Origin: Streptomyces sp. R28
GTDB lineage: Bacteria > Actinomycetota > Actinomycetes > Streptomycetales > Streptomycetaceae
Assembly: GCF_041052385.1 (NCBI RefSeq)
Contig: NZ_CP163439.1
Location: 7,863,001 to 7,927,000 of the forward strand
Length of the DNA stretch: 64,000 nt
Direction of reading: 5' to 3'
Below are positions 37,381 through 45,397 of the stretch, one piece after another (the stretch's first letter is position 1; each line of letters starts with the position of its first letter). The notes below the pieces were generated by a model. It worked only from the letters and a program-made list of their open reading frames with translations. It did no database searches and was not told where the DNA came from. Both the position numbers and the translations under genes were made by a program.

Positions 37381-38394
37381 GTGAGCGAGGATCGGAAGCG
37401 GACACCGTACACACGGCTCGGACGCAGCGCGACTCTGGTGAGCCGGCTCTGGCTGGGCACGGTGAACTTCAGCGGACGGGTCGAGGACGCCGACGCCTCG
37501 CGGCTGCTGAGCGAAGCGCTCGGCCGCGGCATCAACTGCATCGACATGGCCGACATCTACGGCTGGCGCGTCCACAAGGGCCACACCGAGGAACTCGTGG
37601 GCCGCTGGCTGTCGAAGAGCGGTGTCCGACGCGAGGACGTCCTTCTCGCGACCAAGGTCGGCGAGGACATGAGCGACGGCGTCAATGACGGAGGCCTGTC
37701 GGCCCGGCACATCGTCGCGGCCTGCGAGCAGTCGCTGCGCCGCCTCGACGTGGACCACATCGACCTTTACCAGATGCACAGGCTGGACCGGGCCGCGCCC
37801 TGGGACGAGATCTGGCAGGCCATGGATCGCCTCGTGACCAGCGGAAAGGTCTGCTATGTCGGATCGTCCAACTTCGCGGGCTGGAACATCGCCGCCGCCC
37901 AGGAGACCGCCATGCGCCGCCACTCCATGGGGCTGGTGTCCGAGCAGAGCATCTACAACCTGGCGGTCCGCCGGGCCGATGCGGAGCTGATACCCGCCGC
38001 CCAGGCCTACGGAGTGGGGGTGTTCGCCTGGTCACCCCTGCACGGCGGTCTGCTGAGCGGGGCACTGCGCAAGCTGGCGCAGGGCACGGCCGTCAAGTCG
38101 GCCCAGGGCCGGGCGCAGGAGCTGTTGCCCACGCTGCGGGCCAACATCGAGGCGTACGAGAGGTTCTGCGACCGCATCGGGGAGAAGCCCGCGGAGGTCG
38201 GCCTGTCCTGGGTGCTGTCCCGGCCCGGGATCAGTGGCGCGGTGATCGGGCCGCGCACCGTCGAGCAGCTGGACTCGGCACTGCGCGCCCTCGACCTGGT
38301 CCTCGGCGACGCCGAACTGGCCGAGCTGGACGCTCTCTTCCCCGTCCCGGGCGACGTCGCGCTGCCACCGGGGGCCGGGACCGGGGCCGGGTAA
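37381..38394 (+). CDS. tylCII: NDP-hexose 2,3-enoyl reductase, aldo/keto reductase family (TylCII/EryBII-like)
   Basis: A 337-residue aldo/keto reductase. The catalytic set is visible: Asp and Tyr in DMADIYG, Lys in LLATKVG and His in LYQMHRLD. In TDP-L-mycarose synthesis, EryBII/TylCII-type enzymes reduce the product of 2,3-dehydration to the 2-deoxy-3-keto sugar. The 2,3-dehydratase itself (TylCVI) is not in this window. GTG start with GAAGGGAAG upstream. It probably shares a transcript with the 4-ketoreductase and converges on the C-methyltransferase gene, with a 16-bp direct repeat in the 64-bp gap. Confidence 0.87.
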   Translation: MSEDRKRTPYTRLGRSATLVSRLWLGTVNFSGRVEDADASRLLSEALGRGINCIDMADIYGWRVHKGHTEELVGRWLSKSGVRREDVLLATKVGEDMSDGVNDGGLSARHIVAACEQSLRRLDVDHIDLYQMHRLDRAAPWDEIWQAMDRLVTSGKVCYVGSSNFAGWNIAAAQETAMRRHSMGLVSEQSIYNLAVRRADAELIPAAQAYGVGVFAWSPLHGGLLSGALRKLAQGTAVKSAQGRAQELLPTLRANIEAYERFCDRIGEKPAEVGLSWVLSRPGISGAVIGPRTVEQLDSALRALDLVLGDAELAELDALFPVPGDVALPPGAGTGAG

Positions 38395-38429
38395 GCCCGG
38401 TGGGTGCATTGGCAGCCCGGTGGGTGCAT
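38394..38429. repeat. Two direct copies of AGCCCGGTGGGTGCAT
   Basis: A 16-bp sequence occurs at 38394-38409 and again at 38414-38429, between the convergent 2,3-reductase and C-methyltransferase genes. The first copy overlaps the stop codon. No hairpin terminator is evident. Confidence 0.7.
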
Positions 38430-38458
38430 CGGCCGGCCTGCGCCGACCGATGCCGCCG

Positions 38459-39691
38459 TCACACGACGCTGAGCGCCGGCAGCGGGAAGACCAGCTTGCC
38501 GCCGTCGGCGAGGAACCGCTGTTCCCGCTCGATGAAGCCGTCCCGATAGATCCACGGCAGGACCAGCAGCTGGTCCGGCTTGCGCTGCTTGGCCTCTTCC
38601 TCGGACACGATGGGGATCTTCGTGCCGGGTGTGAAACGGCCGGCCTTCTCCGGGCTGACCTCGCCGATGCAGGGCAGGTCCCGCTCGGTCAGCCCGCAGT
38701 ACTGCAGGATCACGTTTCCCTTGGTGGAGGCGCCGTACCCGAGGGTCACCCGCCCCGACTCCCGCGACCGCGCGAGGAACTCGAGCAGGGCTTCCCGCTG
38801 CCTGTCCACGCGACGGGTGAACGCCTCGAACGGAGCGGTCGTGTCGAGGCCGGCATCCCTCTCCGCCGCGCGGATCCGCGCCAGTGCGGCCTCGTCCCGG
38901 GGGTACCGTCCAGGGCTCTTGGCCAGGGTGACGCACAGGCTGCCGCCGTAGACGTCGGTCAGCTCAGCCCTGATCACGCTCAGGCCGACCCGCTCCGCCA
39001 TCCACTCGATCTGCCTCAGGGCGTAGTACTCGAGATGCTCGTGGCACACGATGTCGTACGCGTCGGCGGCCAGCATGGAGGGCATATAGCTCTGCTCCAT
39101 GACCCAGATACCGTCTTCGGCGAGAATGTCGTGGACGTCCCGCATGAAGCGCAGCGGATCAGGTAGGTCGTAGAACATCGCGATGGAGGTGACGACTTTC
39201 GCCCGTTCCGTGCCGAAACGGTTCTCGAATGTCTCGCGTGAGAAGTAGTCGACGATCAGTTCCGCATTTTCCGGATACCGGTCCAGGAACTTTCCACCGG
39301 TCGGGTCGATGCCGACCAGTCGGGGGCCGTCCTCGGGATAGCCTCGCAACAGGGTGGCGTCATTGCTGCCGATGTCCACGACCAGGTCCTTCGGGCCCAG
39401 TTCGACCAGTTCCCGGATGGCCGCCACCTTGCTGTGGAGATGATTGACCATGAAGGGCCGGATGCCCGAGCGGTAGCCGTACCCGTCGCCGTACATGAGC
39501 TCGGGATCCGGAGTGTGGCGCAACTGGACCAGCCCGCACCCCGCGGGAGAACAGACGACCAGTTCCAGCGGGACCGCGGGAACGACCTGGTCGCGGCTGG
39601 TCGGGAACACCCCGGTCAACGCCTGTTCCCCGAGGTCCAGCACCGGTACTAGCTCGCGGTTGCCGCAGATGCGGCACGCAGTGGTGATCAT
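38459..39691 (-). CDS. tylCIII: NDP-4-keto-2,6-dideoxyhexose 3-C-methyltransferase (TylCIII/EryBIII-like)
   Basis: A 410-residue sugar C-methyltransferase. The N-terminal zinc-binding part has CRICGN and further Cys residues; the SAM motif VVDIGSNDATLLRGY is near residue 110; the C-terminal C-methyltransferase domain includes LGYGASTKGNVILQYCGL. It adds the 3-C-methyl group that defines L-mycarose. It is transcribed away from the mycarosyltransferase gene, with a shared 181-bp promoter region holding two copies of a 15-bp motif. The presence of this gene favours mycarose over a simple 2,6-dideoxysugar. Confidence 0.93.
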   Translation of the reverse strand: MITTACRICGNRELVPVLDLGEQALTGVFPTSRDQVVPAVPLELVVCSPAGCGLVQLRHTPDPELMYGDGYGYRSGIRPFMVNHLHSKVAAIRELVELGPKDLVVDIGSNDATLLRGYPEDGPRLVGIDPTGGKFLDRYPENAELIVDYFSRETFENRFGTERAKVVTSIAMFYDLPDPLRFMRDVHDILAEDGIWVMEQSYMPSMLAADAYDIVCHEHLEYYALRQIEWMAERVGLSVIRAELTDVYGGSLCVTLAKSPGRYPRDEAALARIRAAERDAGLDTTAPFEAFTRRVDRQREALLEFLARSRESGRVTLGYGASTKGNVILQYCGLTERDLPCIGEVSPEKAGRFTPGTKIPIVSEEEAKQRKPDQLLVLPWIYRDGFIEREQRFLADGGKLVFPLPALSVV

Positions 39692-39738
39692 TACCGGATC
39701 CTCCCGCCGCGCGGGCGGGTGACCAATGGATCGACCGG

Positions 39739-39753
39739 CACTTTGTCACATCG
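39739..39753 (+). promoter_or_regulatory. CACTTTGTCACATCG, copy 1 of a shared candidate site
   Basis: In the divergent region between the C-methyltransferase and mycarosyltransferase genes. It matches the copy at 39795-39809 in 13 of 15 positions and the - strand site at 36203-36214 in 10 of 12. A regulator of both mycarose transcription units could bind here. Confidence 0.4.
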
Positions 39754-39794
39754 CGGGGAAACAGGCATGGCCCGGACGGACCCGCCGGAAACTG

Positions 39795-39809
39795 CACTAT
39801 GTCACCTCG
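39795..39809 (+). promoter_or_regulatory. CACTATGTCACCTCG, copy 2 of a shared candidate site
   Basis: Same orientation as copy 1 and 56 bp from it, start to start, about 64 bp before the mycarosyltransferase start codon. The two direct copies frame the likely divergent promoters. Confidence 0.4.
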
Positions 39810-39872
39810 GTATTGCCTCGGCCGGACAGCTCTCCTAATCTGTGGCGCCGTACTCCCGCAGAAGGGTTCCGC

Positions 39873-41087
39873 GTGGCTCACATCGCATTCTTCATCCTCC
39901 CTGTTCCCGGACATGTGAATCCGACACTGGGAGTGGCCGAGGAACTCGTGGCGCGCGGTCACCGGGTGACCTACGCACTTCCCGAGGACATTGCGGAGCG
40001 CGCCCTTGATATCGGCGCCGCGGTCGTCACCTATCCCCTGGACAAGGAGCGGTTCCGTACCCATATGGTGCCGCAGCAGAATTCCGACGAGTACACCGAC
40101 AAGGGCGAGATACTCCGGGTGTTGGAATGGCTCCTCGACATGACCGGCCGCACCCTGGCGCCACTGGAGGGGCATTTCTCGGACGATCGTCCCGATGTGA
40201 TCGTGAACGACCCGTCGTCGTTCTGGACCGGGCGCATCCTCGCGGATCGCTGGGACATCCCCGCCATCCGCAGCACCCCCACCTACGCCGCCAACGAGCA
40301 CTGGTCGATGCAACCCGGCGCGGAGGCGGCCGGCCCTCCCGATGATCCCGGCCTGCACGAACTCGTCAGCGGTATCGACCGGTTGCTGCGCGACCAGGGC
40401 CTCGAGGGCGACGCGAACACCTTCGTCGGGCGCGTCCACAGCGGACCCGCCCTGCTCTACATGCCCCGTCACTTCCAGTTCGCCGGGGAGACCTTCGACG
40501 ATCAGCACCACTTCGTCGGGCCCTGCGCGCCCCGGACCCCCATCCACGGCACCTGGAAACCGCCGCTCGACGGCAGGCCGCTGGTCATGGTGAGCCTGGG
40601 TACCCTGTACAACCAGCGCCCCGAGTTCTTCCGCGCCTGCGTCGAGGCCTTCCGGGACGAGCCCTGGAACGTCCTCCTGGTCCTCGGTGGCGGCCTGGCT
40701 CCCGAGGAGCTCGGCCCTTTGCCCGACCACGTAGAAGTACGGGACTTCGTACCGCTCGCCGACGTGTTCCCGCACACGAGCCTGCTGGTGAACCACGGTG
40801 GGATGAGCACGGCCATGGAGGCCTTCTCGCACGGCGTCCCCGTGGTGGCCGTGCCGGTGATGACCGAGCCGAGGGCCACCGCGCTCCGGATCACCGAACT
40901 CGGCCTGGGCGCCCAGCTGCTCGACCAGGACGTGACGGCGGCGAACCTGCGCGACACCGCGCTCAGGGTGCTCACCGACGAAGGGATCCGGGACCGGCTG
41001 CGCCAGATGCGCACGCTGATCCACGCGGCCGGCGGCGCCGCGGCCGCGGCCACCGTCATCGAAGAGCTGCTGCCGGCCCACAGCTGA
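39873..41087 (+). CDS. tylCV: Macrolide mycarosyltransferase (TylCV-like, OleD/MGT group)
   Basis: A 404-residue GT-B glycosyltransferase. The start AHIAFFILPVPGHVNPTLG and the donor site VNHGGMSTAMEAFSHGVP place it in the OleD/MGT-related group, which as I recall includes the tylosin mycarosyltransferase TylCV, and not in the EryCIII/DesVII group of the other glycosyltransferase here. The expected role is addition of L-mycarose to the 4'-hydroxyl of the aminosugar. The GTG at 39873 is chosen since homology begins there and AGAAGGG precedes it; the frame is open upstream from 39726 without similarity. A macrolide-inactivating glucosyltransferase (self-resistance) is the alternative. Confidence 0.83.
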   Translation: MAHIAFFILPVPGHVNPTLGVAEELVARGHRVTYALPEDIAERALDIGAAVVTYPLDKERFRTHMVPQQNSDEYTDKGEILRVLEWLLDMTGRTLAPLEGHFSDDRPDVIVNDPSSFWTGRILADRWDIPAIRSTPTYAANEHWSMQPGAEAAGPPDDPGLHELVSGIDRLLRDQGLEGDANTFVGRVHSGPALLYMPRHFQFAGETFDDQHHFVGPCAPRTPIHGTWKPPLDGRPLVMVSLGTLYNQRPEFFRACVEAFRDEPWNVLLVLGGGLAPEELGPLPDHVEVRDFVPLADVFPHTSLLVNHGGMSTAMEAFSHGVPVVAVPVMTEPRATALRITELGLGAQLLDQDVTAANLRDTALRVLTDEGIRDRLRQMRTLIHAAGGAAAAATVIEELLPAHS

Positions 41088-41136
41088 ACCTCTCCGTCCG
41101 CGCGCCGAGCGCCCATCCTCTCGACAGTGGAAACGC

Positions 41137-41739
41137 ATGCTCATCACGGAAACAGCCGTCCGCGATGCCTACCGCATCCAGCCGGAACCCATCCCCGACC
41201 AACGGGGCCGGTTCTACGAGGCACTGCGTCATGAGTCGCTGCGAGCGGCCACCGGGCACGCCTTCGAGGTGCGGCAGGTCAACTTCACCGTCTCCCACCG
41301 GAACGTGCTGCGCGGCATCCACGGCACCACACTGCCGCCCGGCCAGGGCAAGATCGTCACCTGTGTGCGGGGCGCCGCGCTCACCATGGTCGTCGACATC
41401 CGGGTGGGCTCACCGACCTTCGGCCACCATGACGTCGTCCGGCAGGACCCGCACTCCGCGACCGCCGTGTACCTGCCCGACGGAATGGGACTGGCCTACG
41501 TCGCGCTCGCCGACGACACCTGCATGAACTACCTGTGCACACAGGAGTACGTCCACGGCACCATCATCGACGTCGACGCCCTGGACCCCGCCCTGGGCCT
41601 TCCCTGGAACCTGTCCGAACCCCCGATCCGGTCCGCCCGGGACGCGGCCGCCCCGTCCCTCGCCGAGGCCGTCGGCCTACTTCCCACCTACGAGGACTGC
41701 CTGCGTGCGTACCACGCCGATCCCTCCGTCAACGACTGA
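41137..41739 (+). CDS. tylCVII: dTDP-4-keto-6-deoxyhexose 3,5- or 5-epimerase (TylCVII/EryBVII-like)
   Basis: A 200-residue RmlC-type cupin. The catalytic His is in LRGIHGTT, with FYEALRHESL and VVDIRVGSPTFG typical of the family. In TDP-L-mycarose synthesis it inverts C5 to give the L-configuration. It lies 49 bp after the mycarosyltransferase gene and probably shares its transcript. The following transaldolase-like gene may begin inside its 3' end. Confidence 0.9.
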   Translation: MLITETAVRDAYRIQPEPIPDQRGRFYEALRHESLRAATGHAFEVRQVNFTVSHRNVLRGIHGTTLPPGQGKIVTCVRGAALTMVVDIRVGSPTFGHHDVVRQDPHSATAVYLPDGMGLAYVALADDTCMNYLCTQEYVHGTIIDVDALDPALGLPWNLSEPPIRSARDAAAPSLAEAVGLLPTYEDCLRAYHADPSVND

Positions 41740-42829
41740 TCGCGCCGACGTGCAGGCGCGAACCCGGCAGGCGGTCAAGCTGTCGGCGGAGGGTGTCTGT
41801 CTGCGCCTGGAGGGCGTGACCCGCGAGTCGCAACGCACCGGCCGACTCGCCCAGTTGCTCAAGGAGCTCGGCGCGTGTGGCCTCGCGGCCCAGCCCGCCG
41901 CGGTCTCCGAGGTCCTCCACAGCAGCGACGCCTACCGTGCGCACCTGGCCGACCTCGCGTCCCGTCGGGTGTCGATCGGCGAGGCGGTGCACAGCCTGTT
42001 GTGTGAGGACGCGCGCACCGCCTGCGACACGCTGCTGCCCTACTTCAGGAGCGGCGGGCTGTGCGCCTGCGTCTTCATACCGCTGGACCCGTACGCCGAC
42101 GGCCGCAGGGCGGTCGCGGAGGCCGCGGCGATGCGCTGGACGGTGGACCGGCCCAACGCGGTGGTCTCCGTGCACCTGGCCTTCGGCGCGGTGGCGCTGG
42201 TCGGTGATCTGCTGGCGCGGGGCATCAGCGTCGACGTCTGCTCGCTGTTCTCGCTCGAGCAGTTCGACCTGCTCTTCGAGGAGTTCCTCACCGGACTGGA
42301 GCGGGCCCGCGCCGCCGGCTGTGATCTGTCCGGGATCCACTTCGCCGCCTCCGTCCCGCTGCGGCTGCTGGACGAGTCGATCGCCGCCCGGCTCGGCCTG
42401 GTGGCGCGGTGCGAGGACTGGGCGGTGGCGATCGCCCGGCTGCTGCACCACCGCCGCGAGCAGCTGATGGACGGCGCCCGCTGGCGGTCCCTGGTGCGCG
42501 CGGGCGCCCGCCCCCTGTACTTCGTCTGGTCCTCCCGTGAGGCGCCGGTGCGCGAAGCGGTCCATTACATGGAGGAGCTGGTGGCCTGGAACAGCGCCTT
42601 CTCGGCCGGGCTCAGCACCCTGCACGCCGTGTGCAGCCGGGCCGAGCTGCGGGGCGACACCGTCAGCGGTACGGAGACGCACGCGCGGCAGGTGCTGTCC
42701 ACCCTGCACCATCACGGGGTGGACCTGCATGCTCTCGGCCGCGAGCTGCAGCAGGCTCAGCTCAAGGCCGCACGCGTGGAGTGGACCGAGCTGTGCGGGG
42801 CCGTCGAGGCCGTCCTCAGGCAGGTCTGA
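41705..42829 (+). CDS. Transaldolase-like pseudoenzyme with substituted active site
   Basis: A 374-residue protein whose length and scaffold match actinobacterial transaldolase: the WTVDRPNAVV block, ISVDVCSLFSLEQFDLLFEE, HYMEELVAWNSAFS and RGDTVSGTETHARQVL align with the family along the whole chain. The active-site positions do not: the Schiff-base Lys (family IKIPAT) is VSVHLA, TTNPS is LAAQP, SIEVDP is FIPLDP, NVTLIFS is DVCSLFS, and SFFVSR is SVPLRL. Transaldolase activity is therefore unlikely. The GTG at 41705 (GAGGA upstream) overlaps the epimerase gene by 35 bp; a GTG at 41750 is the alternative. It ends the mycarose operon and converges on the ABC-F gene with a 6-bp gap. The function is unknown; a structural, regulatory or sugar-binding role is possible. 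Confidence 0.8.
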   Translation: MRTTPIPPSTTDRADVQARTRQAVKLSAEGVCLRLEGVTRESQRTGRLAQLLKELGACGLAAQPAAVSEVLHSSDAYRAHLADLASRRVSIGEAVHSLLCEDARTACDTLLPYFRSGGLCACVFIPLDPYADGRRAVAEAAAMRWTVDRPNAVVSVHLAFGAVALVGDLLARGISVDVCSLFSLEQFDLLFEEFLTGLERARAAGCDLSGIHFAASVPLRLLDESIAARLGLVARCEDWAVAIARLLHHRREQLMDGARWRSLVRAGARPLYFVWSSREAPVREAVHYMEELVAWNSAFSAGLSTLHAVCSRAELRGDTVSGTETHARQVLSTLHHHGVDLHALGRELQQAQLKAARVEWTELCGAVEAVLRQV

Positions 42830-42835
42830 CCGGCA

Positions 42836-44533
42836 TCACGGAGCCCCCGCCGCACCGCCGTCCAACGGTCCCGGGCACCTCGTCGCGAAGGCGGCGACCC
42901 GCCCGCCACGCAGCGTCAACCAGGATCCCGCGAACCGGCGCCGCATCCGCCGGTCGTGCGTGACGACGACCACGGCGCCCTGATAGCCCGTCAGTGACTG
43001 CTCCAGCTCCTCGACGAGGACGGGCGACAGATGGTTGGTGGGCTCGTCCAGCAGCAAAAGGTCCACCGGGCTGCTCACCAGTCGGGCGAGTTCGATCCTG
43101 CGGCGCTGCCCGTACGACAGCTCTCCCAGCCGTCGCCGCAGATCGTCGGGGCTGAACAGCCCGAGGGACAGCAGCGTCTCGAGGTGGTCGTCGGGATGCC
43201 CGCCCCGCCCTTGGCCAAAGGCCTGCAGCACGGTGAGGCCGGGCGGCCACGGCGTAGGTTCCTGCCGCAGGTGGCTGACCCGGCCGGACACCGCGACCGA
43301 GCCCTCGTCGGGCGCAAGCTCCCCGGCCAGTACTCGCAGGAGGGTGGTCTTGCCCGCCCCGTTGGGTCCGGTGACCAACAGCCGCTCACCGGGCCGAATG
43401 CTCAGCGAACCGACCCGCAGGCGGCTGCCGACCAGCACACCGTCGAGGCGGGCCACCGTTTCCTTCTCCGTCCCCTGGTCCGCGGTGGCGATGCCGGCGG
43501 TGAAGGCGAGCGGATCGGCGGGGCGGGCAACGGCGCTCTCGGTCAGGCGGGTCACCCGCTCCTTGGCGTTGCGGATCCGGGACGCCGCGCCGTGCGTGCG
43601 TCCCCGGGCCCGGAACTGGCCGGCTCCGAAGCCGGCGCGGGGGAGTTTGCGCGGGATGGCGTCCATCCGCCCCGCATGCCTGGTCACCAACTGCTCGTTG
43701 CGCTCCAGCTCCTCACGCCACTGTTCGTACGCGCGCAGCCGTCGGCGTCGTTCCGCCGCCTTCGCGGACAGGTAGCCGTCGTAGCCGTCCCCGTAGCGGG
43801 TGACCCGTCCGGAGTCGACCTCCAGGATGGTGGTGGTGAGCTGCTCCAGGAACACCCGGTCATGGGTGACCGCGACGACGGTGCCCGGGTGTCGGCTCAG
43901 ATGGTCCTCGAGCCAGCTCACGGCATGCTCGTCGAGGTCGTTGGTCGGCTCGTCCAGCAGCAGCAGTTCGGGCGCCGACGCCAGCGTCCCGGCCAGTGCC
44001 AGACGCGAGCGCTCACCCCCGGAGAGGGTCGCCAGCGGCCGGCTCCGCTCCAGCCCCGGCAGACCGAGGTGGTGCAGCATGACGTCCACCCGGGAGTCGG
44101 CCTCGTACCCGTCGCGGGCCTCGTAGCGCTCGACCAGTTCGGCGTATCCGTCGAGCAGCCGGGCCAGTTCCTGGTCCGGCCGTGCTTGGTCGGCGTGGGC
44201 GGCCAGTTCGGCCTCGGCCTTGCGTAAGAGCGTCTCCATCTCCCGGAGTTCGGCCAGCGCGAGGTCGACGGCGTCCTGGACGACGACATCCTGCGGCAGG
44301 TCGAGGGACTGCGGCAGATACCCCACTCCACCGGGGGCGGTCACGGTCACCGTCCCGTTGTCGGCGGTGTCCCGCCCGGCCATCAGCCTGAGAAGGGTGG
44401 ATTTGCCCGATCCGTTGTCGCCGACGATGCCGACCTTCTCGCCGGGCTTGAAGGTGCAGTCGACGCGGTCGAGTACGAGGCGGTCCTGGTAGCGCTTGGT
44501 GATGTCATGCAGAGCGAACTGGGCGGAAAGCAC
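42836..44533 (-). CDS. ABC-F ribosomal protection protein, macrolide self-resistance (TlrC/OleB/SrmB type)
   Basis: A 565-residue protein with two ABC ATPase domains and no membrane segments, the ABC-F layout. Domain 1: Walker A GDNGSGKSTLL, signature LSGGERSRLALA, Walker B LLLLDEPTNDLD. Domain 2: GPNGAGKTTLL, LSYGQRRRIELA, LLLLDEPTNHLS. The charged linker between them (about 255-330) carries the antibiotic-resistance domain. Macrolide clusters encode such proteins (TlrC, OleB, SrmB, CarA), which dislodge the drug from the ribosome. The GTG at 44533 is preferred, since AGGAGGA lies just upstream and homology starts there; an upstream open frame is not conserved. A TTA codon is at codon 103 (bases 44225-44227). 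A short ORF ends 16 bp before the start. Confidence 0.92.
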   Translation of the reverse strand: MLSAQFALHDITKRYQDRLVLDRVDCTFKPGEKVGIVGDNGSGKSTLLRLMAGRDTADNGTVTVTAPGGVGYLPQSLDLPQDVVVQDAVDLALAELREMETLLRKAEAELAAHADQARPDQELARLLDGYAELVERYEARDGYEADSRVDVMLHHLGLPGLERSRPLATLSGGERSRLALAGTLASAPELLLLDEPTNDLDEHAVSWLEDHLSRHPGTVVAVTHDRVFLEQLTTTILEVDSGRVTRYGDGYDGYLSAKAAERRRRLRAYEQWREELERNEQLVTRHAGRMDAIPRKLPRAGFGAGQFRARGRTHGAASRIRNAKERVTRLTESAVARPADPLAFTAGIATADQGTEKETVARLDGVLVGSRLRVGSLSIRPGERLLVTGPNGAGKTTLLRVLAGELAPDEGSVAVSGRVSHLRQEPTPWPPGLTVLQAFGQGRGGHPDDHLETLLSLGLFSPDDLRRRLGELSYGQRRRIELARLVSSPVDLLLLDEPTNHLSPVLVEELEQSLTGYQGAVVVVTHDRRMRRRFAGSWLTLRGGRVAAFATRCPGPLDGGAAGAP

Positions 44534-45059
44534 GCGGGTGTCCTCCTGATCACAGCAGATACGGGGATACCGTCTCCGCGCACACCACACCTGCCAGGGA
44601 CGCCTTGCGAAAAACGCCGGAACGGGCGAGAACACCGGTCCAGGTCACGGCGGAGGTGCGCGGAACGTGCGACGGCGGAGCGGAACTCGACACCGTCACA
44701 CGTGCTGTGGATCTATCACAGAGAACCCATGAGTTGATCTTATCACGCACGCACGCACGGGACCGTGGCAGGCGGCTGACCGGCTCCAGGCACCCCACTC
44801 GAAGATCATCAGCCGACGGCGCGGTATGGGGGGAGGGGAGCCGGGGGCGCCGGTGAAGGTGCCGACGGCCGCGTGGCGCAGGCCCGGACATACGTGTGGC
44901 CTGGTGCCGTTCTGGCGCCAGGCCTCATCGGGTGGAGATCGAGCAGTGACGGGGTGCCGGCTGCTCGCCGGGTCGGTTGCCCGGCTCGCTCAACGGTTGC
45001 GCGCGGCCGGGGAGCGTGACGGTACGGGTCTGGGGTGGACGCGTGCTCGTGCGGTGGTC
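44534..45059 (-). promoter_or_regulatory. Long 5' region of the ABC-F gene with a candidate leader ORF
   Basis: 526 bp between the ABC-F gene and the next small gene, without a convincing full-length gene. On the - strand, TAAGAT near 44736-44741 resembles a -10 box. Downstream of it an ORF starting at GTG 44699 (49 codons, later GTG starts possible) ends with TGA at 44550-44552, just before the AGGAGGA of the ABC-F gene. This arrangement suggests ribosome-mediated control by the drug, as known for several macrolide-resistance genes. I did not establish alternative hairpins. The rest (44750-45059) shows nothing I recognise. Confidence 0.35.
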
Positions 45060-45296
45060 TCAGGCGTCGGGGATGTCTGCCTTGGCGCGGATGAGAGTCT
45101 CCCGGCTGACGATGACGATGCGCTCGTAGTCGGCGCGGGCGGCATCGGCGGGCAGTTCCGGGTCAAGCGCCTCGGTGGCCTCGGTGCCGATGACGGCGAA
45201 GTTGCCGTCGCTGAGTTCGAACACGTCCGGGCAGGTAGCTCCTGAGTTACTGCCACGGGCGCTTGGAGGCACACCGATGCGGCGCACGATCTTCAA
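45060..45296 (-). CDS. Small conserved-looking hypothetical protein (78 aa)
   Basis: A 78-residue acidic protein; DVFELSDGNFAVIG and YERIVIVSRETLIRAKADIP look like a folded small domain and resemble small Streptomyces proteins I have seen, but I know no function. The ORF starts with TTG at 45294-45296 (- strand), with AAGGA upstream. It lies downstream of the DUF6082-like gene on the same strand with a 101-bp gap. Codon use is ordinary. It may mark the boundary beyond the macrolide cluster. Confidence 0.6.
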   Translation of the reverse strand: MKIVRRIGVPPSARGSNSGATCPDVFELSDGNFAVIGTEATEALDPELPADAARADYERIVIVSRETLIRAKADIPDA

Positions 45297-45397
45297 AGGT
45301 ACGGGTCCTTACGAACAAAGGGCTGGGCATTGTACGGGGGAGCACGTTACTGGTGTTTCTGATTCCCCCGTGACCGGATGGCGAAAATGTCACCCAG

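Noticed and set aside
39703..39719. Small GC-only inverted repeat CCCGCC/GGCGGG before the C-methyltransferase gene
   Set aside because: Short, fully GC and close to the ribosome site; such repeats are frequent by chance in this base composition.
39726..39872. Longer start for the mycarosyltransferase
   Set aside because: The extension is unlike the family, contains the divergent promoter motifs, and the GTG at 39873 has AGAAGGG upstream.
32490..45060. Gamma-butyrolactone ARE boxes or a TetR-type receptor gene
   Set aside because: I looked for ARE-like sequence in the intergenic regions and for receptor-type genes and saw none.
44826..45245. A 139-codon + strand ORF opposite the 78-aa gene
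   Set aside because: Low-complexity composition, no ribosome site, and it overlaps the better - strand reading frame.
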